DNA of 64,000 bases from Deltaproteobacteria bacterium (lineage in GTDB: Bacteria; Desulfobacterota; Desulfomonilia; UBA1062): positions 186,001 through 250,000 of the forward strand of contig WFSG01000005.1 of the NCBI GenBank assembly GCA_015486075.1, given 5' to 3'. The notes under the pieces were generated by a model that saw only the letters and a list, made by a program, of their open reading frames with translations, made no database searches and was not told the origin of the DNA. Within the stretch, counting starts at the first letter, position 1, and the number at the start of each line of letters is the position of its first letter. This document shows positions 9,521 to 19,658 of the stretch, one piece after another. Made by a program: the position numbers and the translations under genes.

Positions 9521-10903
9521 TTAGCGTACAAGGGTTATATTCATGATTATTCCACGTCTGAATATCTTCAGGGATATCCTGTGGCCATTCAGCTTTGGAA
9601 GTACATTCCTGAATTCCTCGAGGTCCATGAGCCTTTTTCCATTTATGCTCAGTATTACATCGCCGGGCTTTATTCCAGTGCCTTCAGCTGCGCTGCCTCG
9701 CCTTACAGAAAGAACGAGTATACCCTTGAGATCTTGTGGAAGCCTCAGCTGTTGTTTTGCCATTATAGATAGCTTGCCCACTCTTGCCCCTTCAAGGAAT
9801 CTGTTGTCCTTTATTAAAAAGGAGGCTTCTGTAATGGGTGCCTTTGCAAGGTTTCCTATGGTTGCGGTTAGGACCTTCTCTCTTTGGTTTCTTATAACTT
9901 TTATTTTCGCTCTTGTGCCGGGTATAATCTCGGAGATCTTTATACGCAGGTCAGATGCGTCTTTCACCCTTTTGCCGTTTACGCTAACTATTACATCTCC
10001 CCGCTTCAAGCCTGCCTTCTCAGCAGGGGAGGAATGCATCACACCTGATACAAGTGCGCCTTCAGTAGTTTTGAGGTCGAGTGCCCTTGCGATCTCGGGT
10101 GTTATATCTTGGAATGTGATCCCAAGCCAACCCCGTACAACCTTACCGTAACGGATTATGCTTTTCATTACGCTCATTGCAAGGTTTATAGGTATGGCAA
10201 AACCTATGCCTACGCTACCACCTGACTTTGAAAGTATAGCCGTATTTATTCCTATGAGTTGTCCCTTCATGTTTACGAGTGCGCCCCCGGAATTGCCGGG
10301 ATTGATGGCCGCATCAGTCTGTATAAAATTTTCATAGTCAGCTATACCCAGTCCTGACCTGCCGAGCGCACTTACTATACCCATGGTAACGGTTTGGCCA
10401 AGTCCAAATGGGTTTCCTATTGCAAGAACAACTGTACCTACCCTTAGTCTTGAGGAATCCCCTATGCTGATTGCAGGTAAATTGCTAGCATTGATCTTTA
10501 TAACAGCTATGTCGCTCTTTGGGTCGGCACCTATTATCTTTGCCTTGTATACTCGGTCGTCGGATAACTTTACCTCTACTTTTTCCGCACCTCTAACTAC
10601 GTGGTTGTTTGTTATGATATAACCGTCTTTACTTACAATAACACCGGATCCAAGCGCCCTTTCTAATCTCCTCCTAGGTACGAAGTTAAAAAAGTCCCTA
10701 AAAAATGGATCCTGCAAGAAAGGTGATTGTTCTACAAGTACTATCTTGGTTGAAGATATGTTAACGACTGATGGTAAGACCTTTTGGGCAACGTCCGCGA
10801 TATGGTCACCCGTAAATATGTCCTTGGATTGTGCATGGGATGTGCCTATCAAAAGAAAGGTTAAAGCTAAAGTCAATAGCCCAATGCCAAGTATTTTTTT
10901 CAT
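9521..10903 (-). CDS. Periplasmic serine protease HtrA/DegP-like with two PDZ domains
   Basis: Signal peptide; GSGVIVSKDGYIITNNHVV, DPKSDIAVIKI, NPGNSGGALVN; two PDZ regions. Confidence 0.95.
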   Translation of the reverse strand: MKKILGIGLLTLALTFLLIGTSHAQSKDIFTGDHIADVAQKVLPSVVNISSTKIVLVEQSPFLQDPFFRDFFNFVPRRRLERALGSGVIVSKDGYIITNNHVVRGAEKVEVKLSDDRVYKAKIIGADPKSDIAVIKINASNLPAISIGDSSRLRVGTVVLAIGNPFGLGQTVTMGIVSALGRSGLGIADYENFIQTDAAINPGNSGGALVNMKGQLIGINTAILSKSGGSVGIGFAIPINLAMSVMKSIIRYGKVVRGWLGITFQDITPEIARALDLKTTEGALVSGVMHSSPAEKAGLKRGDVIVSVNGKRVKDASDLRIKISEIIPGTRAKIKVIRNQREKVLTATIGNLAKAPITEASFLIKDNRFLEGARVGKLSIMAKQQLRLPQDLKGILVLSVRRGSAAEGTGIKPGDVILSINGKRLMDLEEFRNVLPKLNGHRISLKIFRRGIIMNITLVR

Positions 10904-10921
10904 TATGTCCTCCTTTAGTTC

Positions 10922-10955
10922 GAAGCATCAATTAGCATAAAGCATTTGATGCTTC
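10922..10955. repeat. Inverted repeat 5' of htrA (10-bp arms)
   Basis: GAAGCATCAA-14 nt-TTGATGCTTC, just upstream of the htrA RBS. Confidence 0.75.
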
Positions 10956-11184
10956 AAGTACAGCTTATCTAATGAAGACAAAGTTCAATGTTTAGCATGG
11001 GTTTATTCATATCTAGGTGCTTAAGATTGACAATATGTCTTGCTTTTATAGTGAACTGCCATTCATTTTGACAGTTTGTACACGAAAAACTGAAATCTTT
11101 GCTGGCGGGGTGTCAGGCTGTCAGTTTGTTACGTGCATGAGCACAATGTCTCTGTATAATCAGTATGTTACCCACCATGGTTTT

Positions 11185-11200
11185 TGGCACAGGGATTGCT
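11185..11200 (+). promoter_or_regulatory. Sigma-54 (-24/-12) promoter
   Basis: TGGCAC-AGGGA-TTGCT, matches TGGCAC-N5-TTGCW; about 40 bp before a start codon with good SD. Confidence 0.8.
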
Positions 11201-11240
11201 CTAATTAAGGATAGAAGACCAATAAATAGGAGGAAAGGCA

Positions 11241-11417
11241 ATGTTGGTGCTCTGGATAATCATTGGTTGCTTGTTTCTGACAGGCATTGGTATCAGATTC
11301 ATGTACAGAGTGCTAGGGCTTACGCCTGCCGAGGCCACGGCAATATACATACTGATACTGCTGTTGGTTGGTATTAATTCAGGGCCTGCCAGGCAGTGGA
11401 TAGCGCATCTATTTTGA
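11241..11417 (+). CDS. Small membrane protein (58 aa), unknown
   Basis: SD AGGAGG at 11228-11233; MLVLWIIIGCLFLTGIGIRFMYRVLGLTPAEATAIYILILLLVGINSGPARQWIAHLF*; two hydrophobic helices. Confidence 0.7.
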   Translation: MLVLWIIIGCLFLTGIGIRFMYRVLGLTPAEATAIYILILLLVGINSGPARQWIAHLF

Positions 11418-11505
11418 TGTGAGGGATTATGGGAACTTTGAAGTATTTCAGTTTCCCTGATCCTGCAGATAAGCTATGTATAATAGCTTAAAAGGAAGAT
11501 AGGTT

Positions 11506-11745
11506 ATGGTAAACAAGGATATTTTATCTAGGGTTTTCACCTTTAGGGTGGTAAGGATAAGTGCCTACGGCCTTGTACTGGTAGTCAGCTCTTTTGCAGG
11601 ACTCTACCTAGGTATTTATCTGGATCACGTTACTAACATGACACCCAATTTTACTCTTGTTGGTCTTATCCTGGGTATCGTTGTTGGGTTTAAGGGGTTT
11701 ATTGAAGAGACCTTGAGAGAGAGGAAGGAGGGGAAATCTTCGTGA
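11506..11745 (+). CDS. AtpZ/AtpI-like small membrane protein
   Basis: SSFAGLYLGIYLDHVTNMTPNFTLVGLILGIVVGFKGFIEETLRERK resembles the AtpZ/AtpI family. Confidence 0.65.
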   Translation: MVNKDILSRVFTFRVVRISAYGLVLVVSSFAGLYLGIYLDHVTNMTPNFTLVGLILGIVVGFKGFIEETLRERKEGKSS

Positions 11746-11894
11746 GCATCGTCTTCGTTGTGATAGGTATTGTATTCTTTTGCGCCATAACCTTTAGGTT
11801 TGCACTAAGGATGTTAAGGGATCCTGCCTATGCATATGCCAAGCATAAGCAAGGCAAGACTAACGCCCGTAAGGAACTTGAAAGATATTTATAA
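11742..11894 (+). CDS. Small single-TM protein (50 aa), unknown
   Basis: GTG start overlapping the upstream stop, SD GGAGGGG; VSIVFVVIGIVFFCAITFRFALRMLRDPAYAYAKHKQGKTNARKELERYL*. Confidence 0.6.
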   Translation: MSIVFVVIGIVFFCAITFRFALRMLRDPAYAYAKHKQGKTNARKELERYL

Positions 11895-11981
11895 AACAAG
11901 AAGCATAACTTCAATAGGCCAGATCGTATCCCTGAGACCTGGCCTTATGGTATTTGTTATATAGCCTTGTAGCTTTATTTG

Positions 11982-12761
11982 TCAGTCTTGGCTTAACTCG
12001 GCCACAGCCCTTATCCAGCCTGCACTTGCGCCTTTTATCTTGATGGGAAAACAATAGAAGGTAAAACCGGTGGTAGGTAGTTTATCTAGATTAGTTAGTT
12101 TCTCTATCTGGAAGTAGCCCTTTTCTATGCCGGCAAAGTGACCCTCCCAGATGAGAGATGCATCCTTTGTCCTTGTATACTCTTCTGCCTGGAAGGATAG
12201 GGGCCTATCCCAGCTCCATGCATCTGTACCTACAACGTGTATCCCATGGTCTAGAATCCACAGGGTTGCCTCTCTGCCAAAGCCACAACCCTTTACCAAA
12301 TATTGCTCGCTACCCCAGTACCTGGAAGCCCCTGTTTGTGCCAGGAATATGTTACCTTCTTTGAGTGTTATACCTGTCTCGTCTAGTTTCTGTTTTATGT
12401 CATCTGGAGATATGTTGTAGCCGTCGGGCTTGTCCGTGAAGTCTAGCTTAACCCCTTCGCCTACGGCCCATTCCAGTGGCATTTCATCTATAGTCAGGGC
12501 AGGCTTTCCTCTGTCTTGTGTGGGGTGGTAATGCCAAGGTGCATCCATGTGTGTGCCTGCATGGGTAGATACCTCAAGGAATTCAATGGCCCAGCCCAAG
12601 CCGTCTGGAAGTTCTTTCTCTGTTATCCCGGGATAGAAGAGCTTCATGGTCTCGGCCCCCTGTTTGTGATCCATGTAGTTAATCTTGGGGATCATAAGCG
12701 GTGGATCGCTTGGAAGGCCGTCTTCTATGGTTACAGATAGGTCTATAAACCTTTTATACAT
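11982..12761 (-). CDS. Cyclase family protein (kynurenine formamidase-like)
   Basis: DLSVTIEDGLPSDPP, STHAGTHMDAPWHY, GTDAWSWDRP. Confidence 0.85.
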   Translation of the reverse strand: MYKRFIDLSVTIEDGLPSDPPLMIPKINYMDHKQGAETMKLFYPGITEKELPDGLGWAIEFLEVSTHAGTHMDAPWHYHPTQDRGKPALTIDEMPLEWAVGEGVKLDFTDKPDGYNISPDDIKQKLDETGITLKEGNIFLAQTGASRYWGSEQYLVKGCGFGREATLWILDHGIHVVGTDAWSWDRPLSFQAEEYTRTKDASLIWEGHFAGIEKGYFQIEKLTNLDKLPTTGFTFYCFPIKIKGASAGWIRAVAELSQD

Positions 12762-12837
12762 CAGTACACCTCCATGTTAACTTTGTATTACTCAAAGCTG
12801 TGGCAAACTGTTACAGAATGTTAATATCCATGGAACC

Positions 12838-13920
12838 TCATACCAGCATTTTAGGGATAAAGAGTTTGTTGAAAAGCCTTAAGAATGTAGAATCAGTAAG
12901 ACTTGCAATGTAGTCCCTGACGATTTCTGCAGGTGCGTGATTGCTTACATAGGCGTTATCCATTCTGTCAATAAAGTCATGGAATATAATGGAATTTCTA
13001 TTTGCTGTCTTTATATCTTCTGTCAGCCTTTTAAAAATAAGTTCGTACATAACCTTTATTTTTTTTGATTCTGACTTAACCTTGGGGTTAAGGTAGATGT
13101 TTTCATAGTTAAAAGTTTTAAGTTCCTTTAATGCATTGAATATGTTCCCTGAATACGTAATGGTAGAGCCTCCAGAACCTTTTATGAGGTCCTCCACTAG
13201 CGTGTACACTATCTTGCCGTTCGTATCCCCGAGTACATTCCTTGACCTGGTGGGTATATCATCCCTTGAGATGATGTCCAGCGATATTGCATCCTCGATG
13301 TCTCTCCCAATATAGCTTATGGTGTCTGCCATTCTTACTAGGCATGCTTCAGGTGTTCCGGGTATTGGGTTTTCCCCCTTCTTTGCCTGTTCAATCTTGT
13401 TGTCTAACATGGAAAAATCAAGGATGCCCTCAGGTGATAGTGACTGTTCGGATATCTCCCCGTTGTGGCAGAGTATGCCGTCCAGCACCTCCAGTGTAAG
13501 ATTGAGTCCTTTGCCCCACCTTTCTATAATCTCCAGCATCCTTACGCCCTGTACGTTATGTCTAAATCTTCCTATACCGGCATCCAGGCACAGCTCGTCG
13601 AGATAGGTCTCTCCATCATGTCCGAACGGGGGATGGCCTATATCATGTCCTATGGATATAGCTTCTATTAGATCTTCATTAAGATCAAGCCTTCTTCCTA
13701 TGGTCCTCGCTATCCTTGAAAGTAATTGAACATGTATGACCCTGTGGGATATACCTTGCTGTCCTACAAGGTAAAAGACCTGGGTTTTGTCAGTGTAAGA
13801 CGTGTACGCACGGGAGTGCAAAATCCTGTCCACGTCGATTGAAAAGGGATCACGCATGTCCCATTTTGTTCGTTCTTCTTTTTTTCTTCTTTTTGCATCA
13901 AGAGGATAGGTCTGATTCAT
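12838..13920 (-). CDS. dgt: HD-domain deoxyguanosinetriphosphate triphosphohydrolase-like protein
   Basis: FSIDVDRILHSRAYTSYTDKTQVF, SIGHDIGHPPFGHDGE, VRMADTISYIGRDIEDA. Confidence 0.88.
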   Translation of the reverse strand: MNQTYPLDAKRRKKEERTKWDMRDPFSIDVDRILHSRAYTSYTDKTQVFYLVGQQGISHRVIHVQLLSRIARTIGRRLDLNEDLIEAISIGHDIGHPPFGHDGETYLDELCLDAGIGRFRHNVQGVRMLEIIERWGKGLNLTLEVLDGILCHNGEISEQSLSPEGILDFSMLDNKIEQAKKGENPIPGTPEACLVRMADTISYIGRDIEDAISLDIISRDDIPTRSRNVLGDTNGKIVYTLVEDLIKGSGGSTITYSGNIFNALKELKTFNYENIYLNPKVKSESKKIKVMYELIFKRLTEDIKTANRNSIIFHDFIDRMDNAYVSNHAPAEIVRDYIASLTDSTFLRLFNKLFIPKMLV

Positions 13921-16001
13921 ACTGGTGTGTTAATATAAGAAAACTTTGCAATCCTTCCAAATAACTCGGACAATTCTTTCAAAAGGGCTAGTCTGTTTCT
14001 CCTGGTTGCCTCGTGGTCTGTCATTACGAGCACGTCGTCGAAGAAAGAGTCTATAGGGTCTTTCAAGGTTGACAACAACCTGAGAGCTTTCTCGTAGTCG
14101 GCCCTTTCTGCATGTTTCTGGAATTCGCTGTGGATTTGCACCATACTGTTGTAAAGATTTTTCTCCTGTTCCTGGCGCAGTAATTCTTCGGATACCTCCG
14201 TAGATATCTCTCCGGCCTTTTTTTTCAGGATATTCTCCACTCGTTTGGATGCTATACAAATTGAGTCAAACCAGTTCTCTTGACGCACAGATGATATTGC
14301 CTTTGCACGATTTAGCGTGTCCAATGGATCGTCAAAGCCTGTGCCAAGAACGGCCTCAATTATATCACCGGCTATGCCTTTTGACTGTAGTATATAGACG
14401 AGCCTGGACCTGAAGAATTCGAGTATATCCTTCTGTACATCAACGCCAGGTCTTCTGAGCTTGTCAGATAGAAATGTAAGGCTCTGTACTACAAGCTCTG
14501 GTAGTGATATCCTGTAGCCTTTATCAAGCAGTATATTCAGTATTGCTATGGCTTGTCTTCTCAAGGCATAAGGGTCTGAAGTGCCAGTAGGAATCATGCC
14601 CACGGAGAAACATCCGCATATGGTATCTATCCTGTCAGCTATCCCTACAATGTCCCCTATAATAGTGGATGGGAGCGTATCTCCTGCAAACAACGGCAGG
14701 TAATGCTCATAAATGGCGGTGGCCACCTCGGGATCATAGCCTTGTTGCAATGCATATTCCTTCCCCATTATACCCTGTAACTCAGGGAATTCCTGTACCA
14801 TCAGGCTGTTAAGGTCTGCTTTTGAAAGTCTTGCTGTAAGGTCTATCTTGTCCTTGTAATCAGGGGCAAGAAAATCGGCAAGGTAGAGCGCAATACTCCT
14901 GAATCTTTCTACTTTTTCAAAGGATGTGCCTAGATCTTTGTGAAAGATAACACCCTTTAACCTTTGTGCGTATTCCTCCAGCGGTACCTTCAGGTCCTCG
15001 TCAAAGAAGTAGCTTGCGTCTTCCAGCCTTGCCTTGAGCACCCTTTCGTTGCCCTCTTTTACCAGTTCTGGCCTGCGGGGTTTTATGTTGCAAACGGACA
15101 GGAAGTACGGCCTCAGTCGTGTCTTGGTCTTATCCTCGTAGACAGGGAAAAACCTCTGGTGGTGTTTCATAACAGTCACAAGCACTTCCTTGGGAAGCCT
15201 AAGAAAACGGTTTTCGAACTCAGCGATTATCGTATATGGATATTCAACTAGCTGGGTTACCTCCTCCAGGAGGTCTTTTTCTTCTACATATGCATCCAGT
15301 TGCCTTGATCCCTCTTGGAGTCCCCTTTTTATAATATCCTTTCTTTTTTCAATGTCTGGTATGACATATTTACCCTCTAATAAGGTTTCGTATTTGCTTG
15401 GCTCTGGTACATCAAAGGGCCCTGGTTCCATGAAGCGGTTTCCTCTTGTCTTATTGCCAGATATAATGTTGCCAAACCTGACCTCTACTATGTCACTTCC
15501 AAAAAGTGCCAGTATCCAATGTACTGGCCTAGCAAACCTGACGCCCGGGTTGGACCATCTCATTGTTTTCTTGAAAGGTATTGATGGTATCATCTCCCCG
15601 ATGACGCCACCCAGAACCTCCTCTGTTTTCTTCCCAGGCAAGTTCTGTGTAAAACATAGATATGTCCCCTTCTCCGTTTCTGTAAAGGAGATGTCGTCCA
15701 TGCTTACACCAAGGGATTTTGCAAACCCAATTGCAGCTTGGGTAGGTCTGCCTTGGTCATCGAATGCGATCTTCTTAGGTGGGCCCACCTTTGTTTGTAC
15801 TGTATCTGGAAGCTTTTCTTGGATATCATGTACTTCCACTGCTAACCTTCTCGGGGTTCCAAACACCTGGAGGTCTCCATGAGATAGCCTCAATTCCTTA
15901 AATTTATCTACCATCCAGCCTTTCATGAATTCCAGTGCTGGTTCAATAAAGGATGCAGGTAGTTCCTCTGTTCCTATTTCCAGGAGAAGATCTTTAGCCA
16001 T
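13917..16001 (-). CDS. glyS: Glycyl-tRNA synthetase beta subunit
   Basis: [40 protein letters not shown]; next to glyQ; start chosen at MAKDLL. Confidence 0.96.
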   Translation of the reverse strand: MAKDLLLEIGTEELPASFIEPALEFMKGWMVDKFKELRLSHGDLQVFGTPRRLAVEVHDIQEKLPDTVQTKVGPPKKIAFDDQGRPTQAAIGFAKSLGVSMDDISFTETEKGTYLCFTQNLPGKKTEEVLGGVIGEMIPSIPFKKTMRWSNPGVRFARPVHWILALFGSDIVEVRFGNIISGNKTRGNRFMEPGPFDVPEPSKYETLLEGKYVIPDIEKRKDIIKRGLQEGSRQLDAYVEEKDLLEEVTQLVEYPYTIIAEFENRFLRLPKEVLVTVMKHHQRFFPVYEDKTKTRLRPYFLSVCNIKPRRPELVKEGNERVLKARLEDASYFFDEDLKVPLEEYAQRLKGVIFHKDLGTSFEKVERFRSIALYLADFLAPDYKDKIDLTARLSKADLNSLMVQEFPELQGIMGKEYALQQGYDPEVATAIYEHYLPLFAGDTLPSTIIGDIVGIADRIDTICGCFSVGMIPTGTSDPYALRRQAIAILNILLDKGYRISLPELVVQSLTFLSDKLRRPGVDVQKDILEFFRSRLVYILQSKGIAGDIIEAVLGTGFDDPLDTLNRAKAISSVRQENWFDSICIASKRVENILKKKAGEISTEVSEELLRQEQEKNLYNSMVQIHSEFQKHAERADYEKALRLLSTLKDPIDSFFDDVLVMTDHEATRRNRLALLKELSELFGRIAKFSYINTPV

Positions 16002-16851
16002 TAGTCTTGTTCCCCTGTTGATCCAGGTAGAGTGTTGCAGCTGTTTTTGCAAGATCTCTCACCCTTGCAATGAATGCTGTCCTTTCTGTTGTGCTGATTG
16101 CGTTTCTTGCATCGAGTAGGTTGAAGATATGCGAACACTTGAGACACATGTCGTATACAGGCAGGCATAAATTTTCACGGGCTACTCGTTTGCCTTCGTT
16201 CTCGTATAGGTCAAAAAGCTTGAGTAGCATCTCTACACCTGCTATCTCAAAATTGTATCTTGACCACTGAACCTCGTCTTCATGATGCATGTCGCCGTAC
16301 GTGATACTTTCGGTCCACTTGATATCAAACACAGAGTTTACTCCCTGGAGGTACATGGCTATCCTTTCAAGGCCGTAGGTTATCTCGGTACAGACTGGGT
16401 CCAAGTCGAATCCTCCTACCTGCTGGAAATAGGTAAACTGAGTTATCTCCATGCCGTCCAGCCAAACCTCCCATCCTAGGCCCCATGCGCCGAGGGTAGG
16501 TGATTCCCAATCATCTTCTACGAAACGGATGTCATGCTCAAGAGTATCAATCCCTAGGAAGGAAAGGCTGTCAAGAAACACATCTTGAACATCTATGGGA
16601 GAGGGTTTGAGGATTACCTGGTACTGGTAGTAGTGCTGGAGACGGTTGGGATTTTCCCCGTAGCGGCCATCGGTTGGCCTGCGGGATGGCTCTACGTATG
16701 CAACTCTCCAGGGCTCAGGCCCCAATGATCTTAGAAAGGTGGCAGGGTTAAACGTACCTGCACCAACCTCCACATCGTAGGGTTGTGCTATGAGACAACC
16801 GTGTTCTGACCAGAATCGTTCAAGATTCATTATCAAGTCCTGGAAATACAT
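15994..16851 (-). CDS. glyQ: Glycyl-tRNA synthetase alpha subunit
   Basis: [48 protein letters not shown]. Confidence 0.97.
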   Translation of the reverse strand: MYFQDLIMNLERFWSEHGCLIAQPYDVEVGAGTFNPATFLRSLGPEPWRVAYVEPSRRPTDGRYGENPNRLQHYYQYQVILKPSPIDVQDVFLDSLSFLGIDTLEHDIRFVEDDWESPTLGAWGLGWEVWLDGMEITQFTYFQQVGGFDLDPVCTEITYGLERIAMYLQGVNSVFDIKWTESITYGDMHHEDEVQWSRYNFEIAGVEMLLKLFDLYENEGKRVARENLCLPVYDMCLKCSHIFNLLDARNAISTTERTAFIARVRDLAKTAATLYLDQQGNKTNG

Positions 16852-16863
16852 GGTTCCTCTCTA

Positions 16864-17586
16864 TCATCGGGTCTGCTTTTCGTCAAGTAACTTTGCCATG
16901 AAGCTTGCAGACTTAAGGGGCTTACCCACTATATGCTGGCATAGGGATATGAAGAATTTTTCGATTTCTGCCCTTGCCCTCATACTCATGCCCATGCGTT
17001 TCACAAGGTTTAGCGGCATATTTGAACCCTTGGCCAGGAAAGCGATGGATTCCTGGTTTAGGTGATGGCCTTTCATGTCAAAGTTTATTTTACCGATCCT
17101 TAGGGATATATCCCCCTTTAACCACCCCTCCATGTCTATTCCGTAACCTAGGCTTTTAAGTAGGTCCAACAAAGATATACTCCATACAGAAAACCAGTTT
17201 GATCTGGGTTCCATCAAGGAAAGGCTTTCTTTCAGGTAACGATAGGCACCTTGGTTGGGATCGTCCTCTCCAAGGAGATTCATGACCAGTTCCAGCATTA
17301 ATGATGCATGTGCCAAGAGATCCAGATCTTCCCTGATGGCGAGGTTAGGGTTTTTAAGGATGGCTGCTTCTATTCTATATAGTTCAAGGCCTGGCTTTGT
17401 GAATAGGTTCATTGAGATCTCTGAAAAGGGTTCAAGTGTGCCGGTAAAACGCTTTTTACTCCTTTTTGCTCCCTTGGCGATGCCATGGATAAGGCCACGT
17501 GCCTCGGTTATTGCACAGACTATCTTGTCGGATTCCATGTAATCAATGTTATTAAGGATTATTGCATCTGTTATGATTCTTTGCAT
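16864..17586 (-). CDS. recO: DNA repair protein RecO
   Basis: N-term TDAIILNNIDYMESDKIVCAITEARGLIHGIAKGAKRSKKRF; position next to glyQS. Confidence 0.88.
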   Translation of the reverse strand: MQRIITDAIILNNIDYMESDKIVCAITEARGLIHGIAKGAKRSKKRFTGTLEPFSEISMNLFTKPGLELYRIEAAILKNPNLAIREDLDLLAHASLMLELVMNLLGEDDPNQGAYRYLKESLSLMEPRSNWFSVWSISLLDLLKSLGYGIDMEGWLKGDISLRIGKINFDMKGHHLNQESIAFLAKGSNMPLNLVKRMGMSMRARAEIEKFFISLCQHIVGKPLKSASFMAKLLDEKQTR

Positions 17587-17592
17587 TTATGA

Positions 17593-18933
17593 TCAGAATA
17601 GCAACCATGCAGCCATACTGAAGTATGCGATTACGCCTATCAGGTCCATTACCGAAGACATGAAGGGACCAGATGCAACGGCTGGGTCCTTGCCCAGCTT
17701 GAAGAAGAATATGGGAAGCACCGTTCCCACCAGCGCAGCCAGGGTCATTGAATTGAATATAGATAATGCAACCACAAAGGCCATCTTCATATAGCTGGGG
17801 TACATTACCATTGAAATAAGTCCAAGCATGAAACCGTATACAATCCCCATAAGCGCCCCCACGCCCACTTGCTTAGCTATGATATTGAGAAAATATCTGT
17901 GTGTTACCTTTCCTGTTGCAATGCCACGTACGATAAGTGCTACCGATTGTGAGCCCACGTTACCGCCCATGCCGAGTATCATGGGCATGAATGCTGCCAG
18001 GCCGACCAGTTTACTCAATGTAGGTTCAAATCCCTTTATCAGTACAGAGTTAAGTGCTTCGCCCACCCAGCATACGAACAGCCAGGGTATGCGGGCAGAG
18101 GCATTCTTTAGAATCGACGAGCTCAGTATATCCTCGTCGGCACCGGCCAGCATAAACATGTCCTCTTCTGCCTCTTCGTCTATAACATCCACAATGTCAT
18201 CGACAGTGATACGGCCAAGTAACCTATTGTCCTTGTCTACAACAGGCATAACAACCGTGTCATATTTCTTGAACAAGCGGGCAACCTCTTCCTGGTCCAT
18301 GGTAACAGGGACCTTCATTGGATCAAGGTCCATTATCTGTGATATTTGGGTCTCAGGCTTTGCTAGAATGAGCTTGACCAAGGGGACACTTCCTATAAGG
18401 CGTGAATTGTTGTCAGTGACAAATATGGTATGTATGTTGTCGATCTCTGCTGCCCTTCGTCTGAGTTGTGTTATAACGGCCTCCACGCTTGTGCTAGATG
18501 GTACGGCCATTATCTCGCTCTGCATGATGCCGCCAGCCGTATCCTCGGGATACTTCAACAGTGATCTGATCTCTGAGGATTCCTTTGGGCTAATTGCGGC
18601 AAGTACCTTTTCTGCTCGTTCGTCCTGAAGGTCAGCTACCAGGTCTGCTGCATCGTCAGAGTCCATGTCTTCCACTATTTTTGCAAGAGCAGAGTCAGAG
18701 ATATCGTCTAGTACATCTTCCCTGGAGTCGGAGGACAACTCCGATATAACCTCTGAAGCCGTACTTACGTCAAGGAGCCGAAACAGCTTTCCCCTGGATT
18801 CTTCGTCCAGTGTCTCGATAAGTTCTGCTATCTCCACGGGTTTAAGGTCGTGGAGCATCTCTATTATGTGAAACTCCCAACCCTTGGCTATGTATTCCTT
18901 AAGGCGTTTTGCTTCTGTCGCATTTGCTGCCAT
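17593..18933 (-). CDS. mgtE: Magnesium transporter MgtE
   Basis: MgtE N domain, CBS pair, MILGMGGNVGSQSVALIVRGIATG. Confidence 0.95.
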   Translation of the reverse strand: MAANATEAKRLKEYIAKGWEFHIIEMLHDLKPVEIAELIETLDEESRGKLFRLLDVSTASEVISELSSDSREDVLDDISDSALAKIVEDMDSDDAADLVADLQDERAEKVLAAISPKESSEIRSLLKYPEDTAGGIMQSEIMAVPSSTSVEAVITQLRRRAAEIDNIHTIFVTDNNSRLIGSVPLVKLILAKPETQISQIMDLDPMKVPVTMDQEEVARLFKKYDTVVMPVVDKDNRLLGRITVDDIVDVIDEEAEEDMFMLAGADEDILSSSILKNASARIPWLFVCWVGEALNSVLIKGFEPTLSKLVGLAAFMPMILGMGGNVGSQSVALIVRGIATGKVTHRYFLNIIAKQVGVGALMGIVYGFMLGLISMVMYPSYMKMAFVVALSIFNSMTLAALVGTVLPIFFFKLGKDPAVASGPFMSSVMDLIGVIAYFSMAAWLLF

Positions 18934-18978
18934 GGAGTAACCCCGACTAAATTTTTGTAAACCCTTTTGCAGGGTATA

Positions 18979-19455
18979 CTAAACGCTTATGCCTGGGATT
19001 GGGTAACAACTTATGTTAGGACAACCGACATTTCCCTTATATCCCGTGGTTGGGTAGACATTCGTAGATGCATGTCCTTTAATATCACCTGAATTGCAAA
19101 ACCTTATAAAAAGTGCAAAAAATAATACTATGGCAAGTAATATAGCAACTTTCCACCATAATCCCTTTTTGCGCTTTTTTGTGGTATTGGCTAATGATTG
19201 TTCTGGCTCTCCTAGAGTCTGTTCCATGTGATGCAAGAGGGCCATCTCGTCCATGTCAAACTCTTTTGCAATAACCTGCAGAAATCCACGGATAAAGGCC
19301 CTTGGAGGGAGAAGATCTACCCGATCATCCTCGAGGAATCTCAAAATTTGTGCAGAGATCTTGGTTTTTCCCTCTATTTCCTTTAGAGTGATCCCCCTTT
19401 TCTCCCTTTCATTCTTGAAATATTCCCCAAGGCTCTGGGTTTTTTCTTCTTCCAT
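18979..19455 (-). CDS. RodZ-like helix-turn-helix membrane protein (short)
   Basis: SLGEYFKNEREKRGITLKEIEGKTKISAQILRFLEDDR...RAFIRGFLQVIAKEF; one TM; SD AGGAGG before MEEEK. Confidence 0.75.
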   Translation of the reverse strand: MEEEKTQSLGEYFKNEREKRGITLKEIEGKTKISAQILRFLEDDRVDLLPPRAFIRGFLQVIAKEFDMDEMALLHHMEQTLGEPEQSLANTTKKRKKGLWWKVAILLAIVLFFALFIRFCNSGDIKGHASTNVYPTTGYKGNVGCPNISCYPIPGISV

Positions 19456-19658
19456 GTCCTCCTCCGTGTGTTCATTCGACAAATTAACATGAGATCTTAT
19501 ACGTGGCAAGAAATAAGGTAACTATTTAGATTTTTCTAGATCTTTGGCAAAATATTTAGAGTGTTAAAAATGCTATAGAACAAAAAAGGACAGAATGATT
19601 TGACTATTTGCAACACATGTGGATAACGTTAAATATTAAGATATAAAAGGAGGTTATT

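Noticed and set aside
15190-15882. 230-aa + ORF inside glyS
   Set aside because: Antisense shadow ORF of glyS; low-complexity Ser/Pro composition; same logic applied to most antisense ORFs in the track (e.g. 17828-18628, 47027-47602, 53267-53953)
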